64,000 bases of DNA. Origin: Caproicibacter fermentans. Lineage in GTDB: Bacteria > Bacillota > Clostridia > Oscillospirales > Acutalibacteraceae. This document shows positions 1-8,260 of the stretch, piece by piece. The position numbers and the translations under genes were made by a program. Position 1 is the stretch's first letter. Each line of letters starts with the position of its first letter. The stretch covers positions 1 through 64,000 of the forward strand of contig NZ_VWXL01000047.1 in assembly GCF_009746625.1 (NCBI RefSeq), read 5' to 3'. The notes under the pieces are model-generated. The model saw only the letters and a program-made list of their open reading frames with translations, was not told the DNA's origin and did not search any database.

Positions 1-91
1 CGGAGCTTAGCATTGCTATTCCTATTTCGACGATTTGTCTCGCAAAGTTTTCAACAAAAGCTTCGTATTTAGATCACTTTTCAACATAAAC

Positions 92-127
92 GGGGGTGTT
101 GCAAAATTTTCATTTTGCAACACCCCC
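92..127. repeat. Perfect 16-bp inverted repeat hairpin
   Basis: GGGGGTGTTGCAAAAT is followed after four bases by its exact reverse complement. It lies just downstream of the coat gene on the minus strand, so it could act as a terminator. The minus-strand continuation is not a clean T run. The arm shares TGTTGCAAAAT with the ends of the MITE-like element near 36.8 kb. Confidence 0.6.
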
Positions 128-143
128 CCCCGATTCAACCAGG

Positions 144-455
144 TCAGCCCTGAGAACTCTGACTCTGGAATTTCTGTTTTGCCTGTTGAATTTTCTGCTG
201 CTGGGCGTCGGGAACATTGTACCAGCCGCGCTTTTTCATGGTGTCAAAAACCTCGGACTGAATCTGATGTTCTTCGGAAAGAATATTCATAAATTCGTCC
301 CTGACATTTTGCGTAACACATTCATTCGTGTAAGTGTTGTAGGTGTCCGTCATATATTTCTGAGAAGCCAGCGCATCATCCATGAGTTCTCTTTCCCCCA
401 TGGGGCTGCTGACCTGAGTACCGCTGACCTGGCCCGGATTCTGATTGAAATTCAT
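144..455 (-). CDS. CotF-like spore coat protein
   Basis: A 103-aa protein of the CotF/coat-F type, a family of spore coat and coat-associated proteins. The central part is a helical, ferritin-like pattern with conserved small blocks such as MDDALASQKYM, YTNECVTQNVR and MKKRGWYNV, the last being typical of coat F proteins. The N-terminal 20 residues and the Gln/Ser-rich tail look disordered. The start has a strong GGGAGG site about 9 bases upstream. The next gene upstream (475-657) is another small helical coat-like protein 20 bp away, so the two are probably co-transcribed late in sporulation. No sigma-K or sigma-G promoter was confirmed. The CotF-family assignment is fairly secure; the exact coat location is unknown. 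Confidence 0.8.
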   Translation of the reverse strand: MNFNQNPGQVSGTQVSSPMGERELMDDALASQKYMTDTYNTYTNECVTQNVRDEFMNILSEEHQIQSEVFDTMKKRGWYNVPDAQQQKIQQAKQKFQSQSSQG

Positions 456-474
456 CCTGAATGTTCCTCCCTTT

Positions 475-657
475 TTAAGAATTTAAAAATCCCATTAGCT
501 TGTCGAAATGGCACTGGTGCTTCTGCGCAATCGAACTGCATTTCTGCTTTAGCTCCTGGTCGGAGCACATCTGTGAGTACGCGTTGTACTTTGTAATCAA
601 GACATGCTCGTGAGCGAGCTGATCTTCAATTGCCGAAAGCTCTTTTTCAGAGATCAT
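475..657 (-). CDS. Small spore-coat-like helical protein
   Basis: A 60-aa, fully helical protein with an HEH motif (AIEDQLAHEHVLITKY), two cysteines (CSDQELKQKC) and a later KHQCHF segment. Clostridial genomes often carry such short coat-F-related proteins beside a longer CotF paralogue, as here. An AAGGAG site precedes the ATG. The pairing with the coat gene and the helical pattern suggest a coat-associated or ferritin-like fold. The family call is an inference from composition and neighbourhood rather than from a diagnostic motif. Confidence 0.65.
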   Translation of the reverse strand: MISEKELSAIEDQLAHEHVLITKYNAYSQMCSDQELKQKCSSIAQKHQCHFDKLMGFLNS

Positions 658-754
658 CTAAAAACACACTCCTTTTTAAAAATTGTGTTTTTAGTATCCG
701 GCAGAATCAATATTTTATACGTTGCCGGACGTTGTCTTTCGTAAATCAGGCGGT

Positions 755-1126
755 CTATGTAGCCTGCCGCACCGGTTCCTGTTCGTTGAGGCCGAAGCTG
801 ATAGACAAGGCCTGATCCACCATTAACATCGCCTTGTTGTCAAGACGTCCCATACGTTCTTTCAGTCTGTGCTTATCGATTGTCCGCACCTGCTCGAGCA
901 GCACGATTGAATCCTTTGCAAGTCCGGTCGTACTGGCATTGAGCATGATGTGCGTAGGCAGATTCGCTTTTGAGCGCTGACTGGTGATTGCGGCGGCAAT
1001 CACGGTCGGGCTGAACCTGTTCCCGATATTATTCTGTATGATCAGTACCGGCCGCACTCCGCCCTGCTCGGACCCTACCACCGGACTGAGATCGGCATAA
1101 TAGATATCGCCTCTTCGAATATTCAT
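755..1126 (-). CDS. mazF: MazF/EndoA (NdoA) type II toxin endoribonuclease
   Basis: A 123-aa sequence-specific mRNA interferase of the PemK/MazF family. The start at [13 protein letters not shown] has a CGGAG site 9 bases upstream; the frame is open further upstream but without a ribosome site. Arg25 (GGVRPVLI) and Thr48 (AAITSQ), the catalytic pair defined in Bacillus EndoA, are both present, so the enzyme should be active. No antitoxin (MazE/NdoAI) gene is adjacent. The upstream genes are acpS and a lipoprotein, which echoes the Bacillus order acpS-ydcC-alr-ndoAI-ndoA with alr and the antitoxin missing. A terminator separates mazF from that operon. Confidence 0.93.
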   Translation of the reverse strand: MNIRRGDIYYADLSPVVGSEQGGVRPVLIIQNNIGNRFSPTVIAAAITSQRSKANLPTHIMLNASTTGLAKDSIVLLEQVRTIDKHRLKERMGRLDNKAMLMVDQALSISFGLNEQEPVRQAT

Positions 1127-1295
1127 TTTTTCACACTCCGAAAATAAATGATATAGCAGATTTTGGATTTCCGCGAATAGTATTGACATTCTTTGAAAGA
1201 TTTATTCGTTCTGCGGAGCCTGTTATATAATATTAACGGAGTACCTTTGTTGACAGTAGCGGTCGCCGTACTCATCAGGTCAAACCCCAAAAAAT

Positions 1296-1324
1296 AAAAC
1301 CGTCGAAAATTTCAACGGTTTTTT
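1296..1324 (-). terminator. Intrinsic terminator of the acpS/lipoprotein operon
   Basis: AAAACCGT pairs with ACGGTTTT across a short AT-rich loop. T-rich runs lie on both sides, so it can work in either direction. It sits immediately after the lipoprotein stop on the minus strand. Confidence 0.7.
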
Positions 1325-1338
1325 GTGATTTAATTTTA

Positions 1339-1860
1339 TCAATCAGGTTCAGGGGCAAGATTCAAGTCCACTTCAATCGTTTTTTCCGCGTAATCGTAAA
1401 AATCCACCGTAACATTGCAGTCCGGCACGCTGAGCGTCTTTATTTTTCCGGTCTCAGGGTCAGCCGTCAGCGTGTAATCATACCCCGCGTTTCCGGAAAA
1501 CTCATTGTCATGGGTCGGAATCAGGGAGCCCGGCTTTTCCGCCTGATCAAGCGTATGTACCATCACGGCCGCGAAAGAATCCTGCGGAAGCACGCAATCC
1601 TTGCCGCCCGCGGCAAGCCCCTGAAACGTTGCCGTGAATCCGTCGCCGTTCCAGTTCCAGCAAAGTCCCTCCGGCCCGCCCGAAAGAATCTCCAGCGCCG
1701 CGTTTTCCGGACCCAAGCGCTGAAAAGAGCATGTGACGCTGCCCCCCGAATAATGCACGTTCGCTTTACAATCAAGTTGAAAGTCCAGATCCTCGACACC
1801 GATTCTGGACTTTGCGCAGCCGCCCAGCAGCAGGCACAGCGCGGCGGCTGCTGCGATCAT
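1339..1860 (-). CDS. Putative lipoprotein, unknown function
   Basis: A 173-aa exported protein. The chosen ATG gives a compact lipoprotein signal (IAAAAALCLLLGGC, lipobox LGGC, lipidated Cys near residue 14) and has a GGGGGG ribosome site. The mature part is beta-rich with no motif I recognise: a DLDFQLDCKANVHYSGG opening and a DVNLAPEPD-like acidic end. The gene follows acpS-nnrD by 44 bp, the position occupied by lipoprotein gene ydcC in Bacillus, although sequence similarity to YdcC cannot be judged here. Membrane-anchored location is well supported; function is unknown. Confidence 0.75.
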   Translation of the reverse strand: MIAAAAALCLLLGGCAKSRIGVEDLDFQLDCKANVHYSGGSVTCSFQRLGPENAALEILSGGPEGLCWNWNGDGFTATFQGLAAGGKDCVLPQDSFAAVMVHTLDQAEKPGSLIPTHDNEFSGNAGYDYTLTADPETGKIKTLSVPDCNVTVDFYDYAEKTIEVDLNLAPEPD

Positions 1861-1904
1861 ATTCCGGCGCAAAGGCACCCCCCCAAAAAGCGGGCGGAAC
1901 GCAG

Positions 1905-3164
1905 CTACCGCCCTAATTCCAAAAACAACTCCGGCAGCTTTCCGATCAGGTCGGTCGGCAGCATGGCGCATTGGGACAAAGTCCCCGCGCAGCGGTCCCC
2001 GGCAAGGCCGTGCAGATACACCGCGCCGGCAGCCGCGGAAAACAGGTCGACCCCTTGCGCCGCAAAGGACGCGATCATACCCGCCAGCACATCGCCGCTT
2101 CCGCCCTTGGCCATCCCGGGATTTCCTGTCGTATTCCGATACAGCTTTCCCTGAGGGGAAACGACCAGGGTTTCAAAGCCTTTCAAGACCAGAATAACCC
2201 CCAAATCCCGTGCAAACGAACGGGCGAACAGTTCCCGGTTTTTCTGAACCTCTTCCGGGGTAGTCCTCAGAAGACGCGCCATTTCGCCGGGGTGCGGTGT
2301 CAGCACGAGCGGAGCGCGGACTGTTTTCAGTTCATCTATATGCTCCGACACAATATTTATTCCGTCTGCGTCAAGGACAAGCGGAACATCCGCCGTTTGA
2401 AGAACTCTCGAAACCGTTCTTCTTGCAAAAGGGCTTTTCCCCAGGCCGCAGCCGACAAGGCACGCGCTCGCCCGGGACAACGCCGAATCCAGTGATTCCA
2501 GGTCCCGGTCCGCCAAATCTCCGCCCGGCGAGGCGTCAAGCAGCGTAAACACCGCTTCCGGAGCAAGGGAAGCGACAATCGGATAGATGGAACGCGGCAG
2601 GGCCGTTTCCACAATTCCGGTGCCGCACCGGAGCGCGGACAGTGTGCTCATCGCCGCCGCGCCCGCCATTCCTTCGCTGCCGCAGACGCATAAAAGGCGC
2701 CCGTAGCAGCCCTTATTGCTCTCCGGCCCGCGCGGCTTCAGCATATTCAGAAGTATTCTTCTTCCCTCCGGTACGTCCCGCTCCTCCGAAATCTGCATCT
2801 CTGATTTTTCATTCCAGCCGACCACCGTGGCGGCGGCTGTTTCAGCGGTATGTGTCACGCTGACGGAGAAGCGCATATTTTCAGCCAGATGAGCCGCCTT
2901 CCCCGTCAGTTGAAGCCTCGGCTTGCCGTTCGGTCCGCGAAGAAGCTCCGCCTCCCGCAGGCAAAATCCGCTCAGGCCCGTTCCGACCGCTTTTGAAAAC
3001 GCTTCTTTCGCGCAGAAGCTGGCGGCGACACTTTGAGCCGGAAAACCCCGCCGGGCGAGCTGCTCATACTCCGATTTCCCAAGAATTCTCGCGCAGAACA
3101 AAGGATTCCGCATGGATTTTCTGATTCTGGCGATTTCAACCAGATCAGTACCGATCAAAAGCAT
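1905..3164 (-). CDS. acpS-nnrD: Fused holo-ACP synthase and ADP/ATP-dependent NAD(P)HX dehydratase
   Basis: One 419-aa frame carries two enzymes. Residues 1-118 are AcpS, which transfers 4'-phosphopantetheine from CoA to acyl carrier protein; Asp7 (GTDLVEI) and Glu54 (AKEAFSKA) are the metal-binding residues. Residues about 140-419 are a YjeF C-terminal/NnrD domain that repairs hydrated NAD(P)H; the hallmark NPGMAKGGSGDVLAG and LDADGIN are intact. The linker is only about 20 residues and contains no stop or internal ribosome site. The YjeF N-terminal epimerase domain (NnrE) is absent. An AGGTGG site precedes the start, which overlaps the upstream membrane-protein gene by 20 bp. Confidence 0.93.
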   Translation of the reverse strand: MLLIGTDLVEIARIRKSMRNPLFCARILGKSEYEQLARRGFPAQSVAASFCAKEAFSKAVGTGLSGFCLREAELLRGPNGKPRLQLTGKAAHLAENMRFSVSVTHTAETAAATVVGWNEKSEMQISEERDVPEGRRILLNMLKPRGPESNKGCYGRLLCVCGSEGMAGAAAMSTLSALRCGTGIVETALPRSIYPIVASLAPEAVFTLLDASPGGDLADRDLESLDSALSRASACLVGCGLGKSPFARRTVSRVLQTADVPLVLDADGINIVSEHIDELKTVRAPLVLTPHPGEMARLLRTTPEEVQKNRELFARSFARDLGVILVLKGFETLVVSPQGKLYRNTTGNPGMAKGGSGDVLAGMIASFAAQGVDLFSAAAGAVYLHGLAGDRCAGTLSQCAMLPTDLIGKLPELFLELGR

Positions 3165-3657
3165 CTCTCGCCACCTGTCTCGGCAAGAAAGGCCGAATTG
3201 CCGTCAGTGTTTTTTCATCCGGGCTGAAAACGACCAGGACATTCCCCAACTTGGAATCCCGGGCGCAGAAATACCATGCGTCGGAACCGTCTTCCCGTTC
3301 CGATGCGACGATACGGGAAGCAAAACTCTTTTCACGCAGCTTCTGCGCGTCATATTTTCCCATTTCCTCCACCGTATGGGCATCCACGGAAATGACCCGT
3401 TTCCGTTTCCGTTGATAAATGATTTTGTCGACCGTGATATCTCCGTTCGTAACGCTGTATTCATATTCAATGCTCCGCGATGTGATCAGATAATAGGCGC
3501 CGTAGCAAACCCCGGCCAGAACCAAGATAGCGATCGGCGGCAGAATGATCACGGATAAAAGCACAAGGATGATTCCAAGCACAATAATTCCGAAAATAAA
3601 CAAATAGTCTTTTATCCCGAATTTCTTTTTAATCAGCTGCTCCACAAAAATGTCCAT
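3145..3657 (-). CDS. Membrane protein with two N-terminal helices (possibly DUF6106)
   Basis: A 170-aa protein with two adjacent hydrophobic helices at residues about 17-58, separated by a tight Pro-Pro turn. A soluble C-terminal domain of about 110 residues contains ITSRSIEYEYSVTNGDI and SVDAHTVEEMGKY. This layout matches a small clostridial family that I recall as DUF6106; function is unknown. GGGGGAG lies 6 bases before the start and a promoter lies at 3687-3715. The 3' end overlaps acpS-nnrD by 20 bp, implying translational coupling. Confidence 0.75.
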   Translation of the reverse strand: MDIFVEQLIKKKFGIKDYLFIFGIIVLGIILVLLSVIILPPIAILVLAGVCYGAYYLITSRSIEYEYSVTNGDITVDKIIYQRKRKRVISVDAHTVEEMGKYDAQKLREKSFASRIVASEREDGSDAWYFCARDSKLGNVLVVFSPDEKTLTAIRPFLPRQVARDAFDRY

Positions 3658-3686
3658 TCTTCTCCCCCTGACAATTCTTTTCCCTT

Positions 3687-3715
3687 ATTTTAGCACAGGG
3701 ATGAATTCTTTACAA
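3687..3715 (-). promoter_or_regulatory. Sigma-A promoter for the acpS operon
   Basis: TTGTAA and TAAAAT are separated by 17 bases on the minus strand, just upstream of the membrane-protein gene. Confidence 0.6.
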
Positions 3716-3773
3716 TGAATGCCCTCCATTTTCCTCGAATTCCTGCTTAAGCCGGCTTCTGCGGATATTTTTC

Positions 3774-3802
3774 TTGCATTCGGACAACATTCGTGTTATA
3801 TT
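3774..3802 (+). promoter_or_regulatory. Sigma-A promoter for pheST
   Basis: TTGCAT and TATATT are separated by exactly 17 bases. The pair sits directly upstream of the T-box leader. Confidence 0.65.
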
Positions 3803-3808
3803 ATGTCT

Positions 3809-4057
3809 TACAGAAATCAAACGCTGTGATAAAGGAAGTAACCTTTCTTTTCTTCCGCGCAGAGAGAACGTGTCACCGGCTGAAAGCACGTTTGCGGATA
3901 AGACTGGCGAAGTTCCCTTTGGAGCGGTGCGGCTGAACCATTCGCAGTAGGCCGCAACGGGCGGCACCGTTAGCAGGCTGTCAGAGTACAAATACAGGGT
4001 GGTACCACGGAGCTTTGCGCTTTCGTCCCTTGCGGGAGGAAAGCGTTTTTTATTTTT
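3809..4057 (+). promoter_or_regulatory. T-box leader (Phe specifier) with terminator
   Basis: The T-box core GGGTGGTACCACGG is at 3997-4010. A candidate specifier UUC (Phe) lies at 3913-3915 in the GAAGTTCCC context expected for the Stem I specifier bulge. The terminator pairs CGCTTTC (4018-4024) with GAAAGCG (4039-4045) and ends in a T run. Uncharged tRNA-Phe should stabilise the antiterminator and switch on pheST. The specifier agrees with the genes downstream. Confidence 0.92.
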
Positions 4058-4082
4058 CACCGAAAGAAAGGATGAAGCCGAA

Positions 4083-5102
4083 ATGAAAGAACAGCTGGAG
4101 CTTCTGCGCAAAAAGGCGGAAACGGAGCTGAAACAGGCGCAGGACCGCCAAAGCCTTGAAAGCCTGCGAATTAAATATCTTGGAAAAAAGGGTGAATTGA
4201 CCGCAATTTTAAAACAGATGAAAAATCTTTCGGAACAGGAACGGCCTGTCATCGGGCAGTTCGCGAACGAGCTTCGCACGCTGATTGAAAAGGAGCTTAC
4301 GGACCGTGCGAAAGAACTTCACGAGGCAGAAACCGCGCTTCGGCTGAAAGCAGAGGAGATCGACATCACCCTGCCGGGCAGGCGCCACAAGCTCGGCCAC
4401 CCTCACCCGCTGAATCTGGAGCTGAATGAAATCAAGGAAATTTTTATCGGAATGGGATTCGACATTGTCAGCGGTCCGGAAGTGGAATTCGACTATTATA
4501 ATTTTGAAGCTCTGAATATTCCGAAAGACCACCCCGCGCGCGATACGCAGGACACGTTTTACATCAACGACAACATTGTCCTGCGGACGCAGACTTCACC
4601 CGTTCAGGTGCGCACGATGGAAAAGCAGAAGCCGCCCATCCGGATTATCTCCCCCGGCCGCGTCTATCGCTCCGATGCCGTCGACGCGACCCATTCCCCG
4701 CTGTTCCATCAAATTGAGGGACTGGTCGTCGATCAAGGGATTACCTTTGCAAACCTGAAGGGCACGCTGGAAACTCTCATCCGTCGGATGTACGGCGAAA
4801 ATTCCGTCGTGCGGTTCCGTCCGCACCACTTCCCGTTCACGGAGCCTTCCGCAGAAGTCGACGTGCAGTGCTTTCACTGCCACGGCGAGGGCTGCCGCCT
4901 GTGCAAGGGAGAGGGCTGGATTGAGATTCTTGGCTGCGGCATGGTTCACCCGAAGGTACTCTCAAACTGCGGCATCGACCCGGAAGAGTACAGCGGCTTT
5001 GCGTTCGGCATGGGGCTGGAGCGCCTTGTCATGCGCAAATACAAGGTGGACGACATGCGTCTCTTTTTTGAAAACGACGTTAGATTCCTGAATCAGTTTT
5101 AA
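4083..5102 (+). CDS. pheS: Phenylalanyl-tRNA synthetase alpha subunit
   Basis: A 339-aa class II aminoacyl-tRNA synthetase subunit that forms the alpha2-beta2 PheRS and charges tRNA-Phe. An N-terminal coiled coil (residues 1-85) binds tRNA. The catalytic core shows motif 2 [17 protein letters not shown], the [11 protein letters not shown] block, the [16 protein letters not shown] insert and motif 3 FGMGLERL. The ATG after the T-box terminator is preceded by AAAGGATG; frames starting inside the T-box are excluded because the leader is untranslated. pheT follows after 12 bp. Length is normal for the bacterial family. Confidence 0.98.
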   Translation: MKEQLELLRKKAETELKQAQDRQSLESLRIKYLGKKGELTAILKQMKNLSEQERPVIGQFANELRTLIEKELTDRAKELHEAETALRLKAEEIDITLPGRRHKLGHPHPLNLELNEIKEIFIGMGFDIVSGPEVEFDYYNFEALNIPKDHPARDTQDTFYINDNIVLRTQTSPVQVRTMEKQKPPIRIISPGRVYRSDAVDATHSPLFHQIEGLVVDQGITFANLKGTLETLIRRMYGENSVVRFRPHHFPFTEPSAEVDVQCFHCHGEGCRLCKGEGWIEILGCGMVHPKVLSNCGIDPEEYSGFAFGMGLERLVMRKYKVDDMRLFFENDVRFLNQF

Positions 5103-5114
5103 GGGGGAATTGGA

Positions 5115-7493
5115 ATGGATTTGTCAATGAAATGGCTCAAGGAGTTTGTAGAGCTTCCTGATATGCCGATCCGCTCTTTCACGGAAGCGATGACTATGAG
5201 CGGCTCCAAAGTTGAAAGCTGGCGGAAAGAGGGCGACGAAATTCAAAACGTCGTTGTCGGAAAGGTTCTTTCTCTGGAACGTCACCCGGATTCCGACCAC
5301 ATGTGGATTACCATGACCGACGTCGGCAGCGGTGAACCGCTTCAGATTATTACAGGAGCGCAGAACCTGAAGGTCGGCGATCTGGTGCCTGCCGCGCTTC
5401 ACAATTCGTGTCTGCCGGGCGGCAAGAAGATTAAAAAAGGCAAGCTGCGCGGGCTAGAAAGCAACGGCATGCTCTGCTCCCTTTCAGAACTCGGGTTAAC
5501 CAAACATGATTTTCCATATGCGATTGAAGACGGAATCTTTGTCATTCGGGAGGACTGCCGTCCGGGTCAGCCGATTCAGGAGGCGATCGGTCTTGACGAC
5601 ACCGTCGTGGAATTCGAAATCACCTCCAACCGGCCGGACTGTTTCTCTGTCATCGGCCTTGCCCGAGAAGCCGCCGCAACGTTTCATAAGCCGCTGAAGC
5701 TTCACACCCCCGCCGTCAAAGGCGGACACGGTTCCGGCGCTGAGATGATAAGCGTTTCGGTGGAAGCGCCGGACCTTTGTCCCATGTATTCCGCGCGGGT
5801 TGTGAAAAACGTCAGGGTCAAGCCCTCACCGCGCTGGCTGCGCGAACGTCTCCGTGCGATGGGCGTGCGCCCGATCAATAACATCGTCGATATTACAAAC
5901 TACGTCATGCTGGAATACGGCCAGCCGATGCACTCGTTTGATTACCGGTTTATTCAGGGACATAAAATCACCGTGCGCCGGGCCAAGGAAGGTGAAAAAA
6001 TCATGACGCTGGACGGCACCCCCCGCACGCTGCGTGAAAAGAATCTTGTGATTGCGGATGAAAACCGGGCCATTGCCGTTGCGGGCGTGATGGGCGGCGA
6101 AAACAGCGAAATTGTGGACGGCACCACGACGATCGTCTTCGAATCAGCTTGCTTCAAGGGCCCGTCGGTCCGCACAACCGCGCGCGACCTCGGCATGCGC
6201 ACGGATGCTTCCTCCCTGTATGAAAAAGGGTTGGACCCCAACAACTGCATTCCTGCGCTTGACCGCGCGTGCGAGCTGGTGGAACTGCTGGATGCCGGCG
6301 ACGTAACCGACGGCATCCTTGAAGACCGCCATTTTTCCCCCGAGCGCCGCAGAATTCGCTTTGAGCCGGACTGGACCAACCGTTTTCTCGACATATCCCT
6401 AAGCGCGGAGAAAATGAAAACAATCCTTTCCAAGCTGGACTGCGAATTTGACGGCGACGAAATTCTGGTTCCTTCTTTCCGGCCCGACCTGGTTCATAAA
6501 GCCGATATTGCGGAAGAAATCGCGCGTTTCTACGGCTACGACAAAATTGCATCTACCGCGCTCAGCGGCGGTGCCCAAGGCAAATACACCGCCAGGCAGA
6601 AATTCGAAAAGCTGATCGGCGACACCATGTTGGCGCTCGGGGCAAGCGAAATCATGACGTATTCCTTTATCAGCCCGAAATATTACGATAAAATCCGGAT
6701 GCCCGCGGATTCTCCGCTGCGGAATTCCATCGTGATTTCAAATCCGCTCGGAGAGGACACCGGCATTATGCGCACAACCGCCCTGCCCTCTATGATGGAG
6801 ATTCTCTCCCGCAATTACAACAACCGGAACGACTCCGCGTGCCTTTACGAACTTGCGACGGAATACCATCCGACCTCGGCGGAGCAGCTGCCTGAGGAAA
6901 AACTGGAGCTGATCTGCGGAATGTACGGGAACGGCTCCGATTTCTTCACCGCAAAAGGTATGGTAGAAGACCTTCTGGAAAAGCTTAATGTAACAGAATG
7001 GGACATTTCCGCCGCGACGGAGGAATTCGCCTATCATCCCGGCCGGTGCGCCGCTTTATCCATTGGCGGCAATCCGCTGGGCATCATCGGGGAAATCCAC
7101 CCGAAAGTAATGGAAAACTACGGGATGGATTGCAGAGCAGTCAGCTTTACGCTCGATGTGGATTCTCTGTTCCAAAACGCCGGCATGGATAAAACCTACC
7201 GTCCGCTTCCCAAATTTCCGGCCGTGGCAAGAGACCTTGCTTTAATCTGTGAGGATAAAACTCCCGTTATGTCTCTCGAAAAGGCTATCCGTATCGGTGC
7301 CGGCTCCCTGCTTGAACGAATCGAACTGTTTGACGTATACCGTGGAGAACAAATTGAAAAGGGCAGAAAGAGCGTCGCGTTCCGGATTGTGCTGCGTTCC
7401 CCGGACAGCACGCTGACGGAAGAACAGATTACGGCGGCGATGACCCGGGCCGTAAAGGAGCTTGAAAACATCGGGGCCATCCTGCGCTCCTAG
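5115..7493 (+). CDS. pheT: Phenylalanyl-tRNA synthetase beta subunit
   Basis: A 792-aa beta subunit of PheRS. Domain order is canonical: an N-terminal EMAP-type tRNA-binding domain (about 40-150, with HPDSDHMWI and IITGAQNL), the B3/B4 editing region (about 210-370), B5 (about 400-470), a catalytic-like core (about 480-680) and the C-terminal FDX-ACB anticodon-binding domain (about 700-792, YRPLPKFPAVARDLALI). GGGGGA lies just upstream of the ATG. It is translated from the same T-box-controlled transcript as pheS. Nothing unusual is seen. Confidence 0.98.
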   Translation: MDLSMKWLKEFVELPDMPIRSFTEAMTMSGSKVESWRKEGDEIQNVVVGKVLSLERHPDSDHMWITMTDVGSGEPLQIITGAQNLKVGDLVPAALHNSCLPGGKKIKKGKLRGLESNGMLCSLSELGLTKHDFPYAIEDGIFVIREDCRPGQPIQEAIGLDDTVVEFEITSNRPDCFSVIGLAREAAATFHKPLKLHTPAVKGGHGSGAEMISVSVEAPDLCPMYSARVVKNVRVKPSPRWLRERLRAMGVRPINNIVDITNYVMLEYGQPMHSFDYRFIQGHKITVRRAKEGEKIMTLDGTPRTLREKNLVIADENRAIAVAGVMGGENSEIVDGTTTIVFESACFKGPSVRTTARDLGMRTDASSLYEKGLDPNNCIPALDRACELVELLDAGDVTDGILEDRHFSPERRRIRFEPDWTNRFLDISLSAEKMKTILSKLDCEFDGDEILVPSFRPDLVHKADIAEEIARFYGYDKIASTALSGGAQGKYTARQKFEKLIGDTMLALGASEIMTYSFISPKYYDKIRMPADSPLRNSIVISNPLGEDTGIMRTTALPSMMEILSRNYNNRNDSACLYELATEYHPTSAEQLPEEKLELICGMYGNGSDFFTAKGMVEDLLEKLNVTEWDISAATEEFAYHPGRCAALSIGGNPLGIIGEIHPKVMENYGMDCRAVSFTLDVDSLFQNAGMDKTYRPLPKFPAVARDLALICEDKTPVMSLEKAIRIGAGSLLERIELFDVYRGEQIEKGRKSVAFRIVLRSPDSTLTEEQITAAMTRAVKELENIGAILRS

Positions 7494-7559
7494 TTCACAA
7501 TTTATTTCTTGCATTTCATCGCACGTTGTTGTATGATGAACAATACTGGAGGTGTTCCT

Positions 7560-7805
7560 ATGCTCGATAAAACGGTGACTTTTTCACTTGGAAGCGACCG
7601 GGAGGAAGGCATTAAGAAAATCCTCACAACCGTATATGACGCTCTGAAGGAAAAAGGATACAACCCCATTAATCAGATTGTGGGTTATATTCTTTCAGAG
7701 GACCCCACCTACATTACGACTCACAACAATGCGCGGAGCCTGATTCGCAGAATTGACCGCGACGAGCTTTTGCAGGTATTGGTAAAATCCTATCTGGGCG
7801 AATAA
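7560..7805 (+). CDS. ireB: IreB family regulatory protein (UPF0297)
   Basis: An 81-aa protein of the UPF0297/DUF965 family. In Enterococcus, IreB is a substrate of the Ser/Thr kinase IreK and modulates cephalosporin resistance. The highly conserved signature [20 protein letters not shown] followed by [17 protein letters not shown] and [12 protein letters not shown] is complete. A GGAGGT site lies 8 bases before the chosen ATG. The gene follows pheT by 66 bp and precedes a small conserved gene, so it may share pheST readthrough. Many clostridia place it before yqgF, which is not seen here. Confidence 0.93.
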   Translation: MLDKTVTFSLGSDREEGIKKILTTVYDALKEKGYNPINQIVGYILSEDPTYITTHNNARSLIRRIDRDELLQVLVKSYLGE

Positions 7806-7841
7806 AGCCCGAACGAATGAAGAAGAGGAGGTCGACAGCGA

Positions 7842-8144
7842 ATGGCAGACAAGCAAAATGACGGGGAACCGCAGTTTCCAACCTATAAGGGAAAACCGTT
7901 GGTACGCTGCGGAGATGTGATTTATTATGGAAGCATGAAGGACCGTTATGTCGTCAGGCTGGAAATAAAAAGCAAGAAGAAAGTCAAGGACTTGGACGTG
8001 GCGGATCGGGTCGGCATTCAGCTGATGCTGACGGATCAGACTGTGCGGAACCGGAAACAGATTGTAAAGACCAGCGAAAAAAACGGTCTGTACCTGGCCA
8101 TGGATCTTGCGGATGTCTGGCTCAGCAGAGCGCTGGCGAAATAA
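7842..8144 (+). CDS. Conserved hypothetical protein
   Basis: A 100-aa soluble protein of mixed charge. GGAGG precedes the ATG by 10 bases and the stop is followed by a strong terminator, so this is a genuine gene. The sequence alternates short beta strands (RCGDVIYYGSM, YVVRLEIKSKKKV) with a C-terminal helix (LYLAMDLADVWLSRALAK), which suggests a small alpha/beta domain. I do not recognise the family. The 36-bp gap to ireB suggests co-transcription. Confidence 0.75.
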   Translation: MADKQNDGEPQFPTYKGKPLVRCGDVIYYGSMKDRYVVRLEIKSKKKVKDLDVADRVGIQLMLTDQTVRNRKQIVKTSEKNGLYLAMDLADVWLSRALAK

Positions 8145-8164
8145 ATTTTAAAAGCCCAAACACA

Positions 8165-8199
8165 GGCCCGCAAAACACTGAGCTGTTTTGCGGGCCTTT
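8165..8199 (+). terminator. Intrinsic terminator after the pheST-ireB genes
   Basis: GGCCCGCAAAACA pairs perfectly with TGTTTTGCGGGCC and is followed by TTTC. It lies between convergent operons. Confidence 0.85.
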
Positions 8200-8207
8200 C
8201 ATCCGGA

Positions 8208-8252
8208 AGAGCCGTGCTGCCTTTCAAATCAGGAAGCAGCGCGGCTCTTTAT
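8208..8252. terminator. Second hairpin between convergent operons
   Basis: AGAGCCGTGCTGC pairs with GCAGCGCGGCTCT (one mismatch) and is followed on the plus strand by TTTATT. It could back up the upstream terminator or end purD transcripts from the other side. Confidence 0.55.
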
Positions 8253-8260
8253 TCTGCATT

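Noticed and set aside
1-91. Minus-strand reading KYEAFVENFARQIVEIGIAM at the left edge
   Set aside because: It reads like protein but an in-frame stop lies upstream, there is no start codon and the window ends; too little to call.
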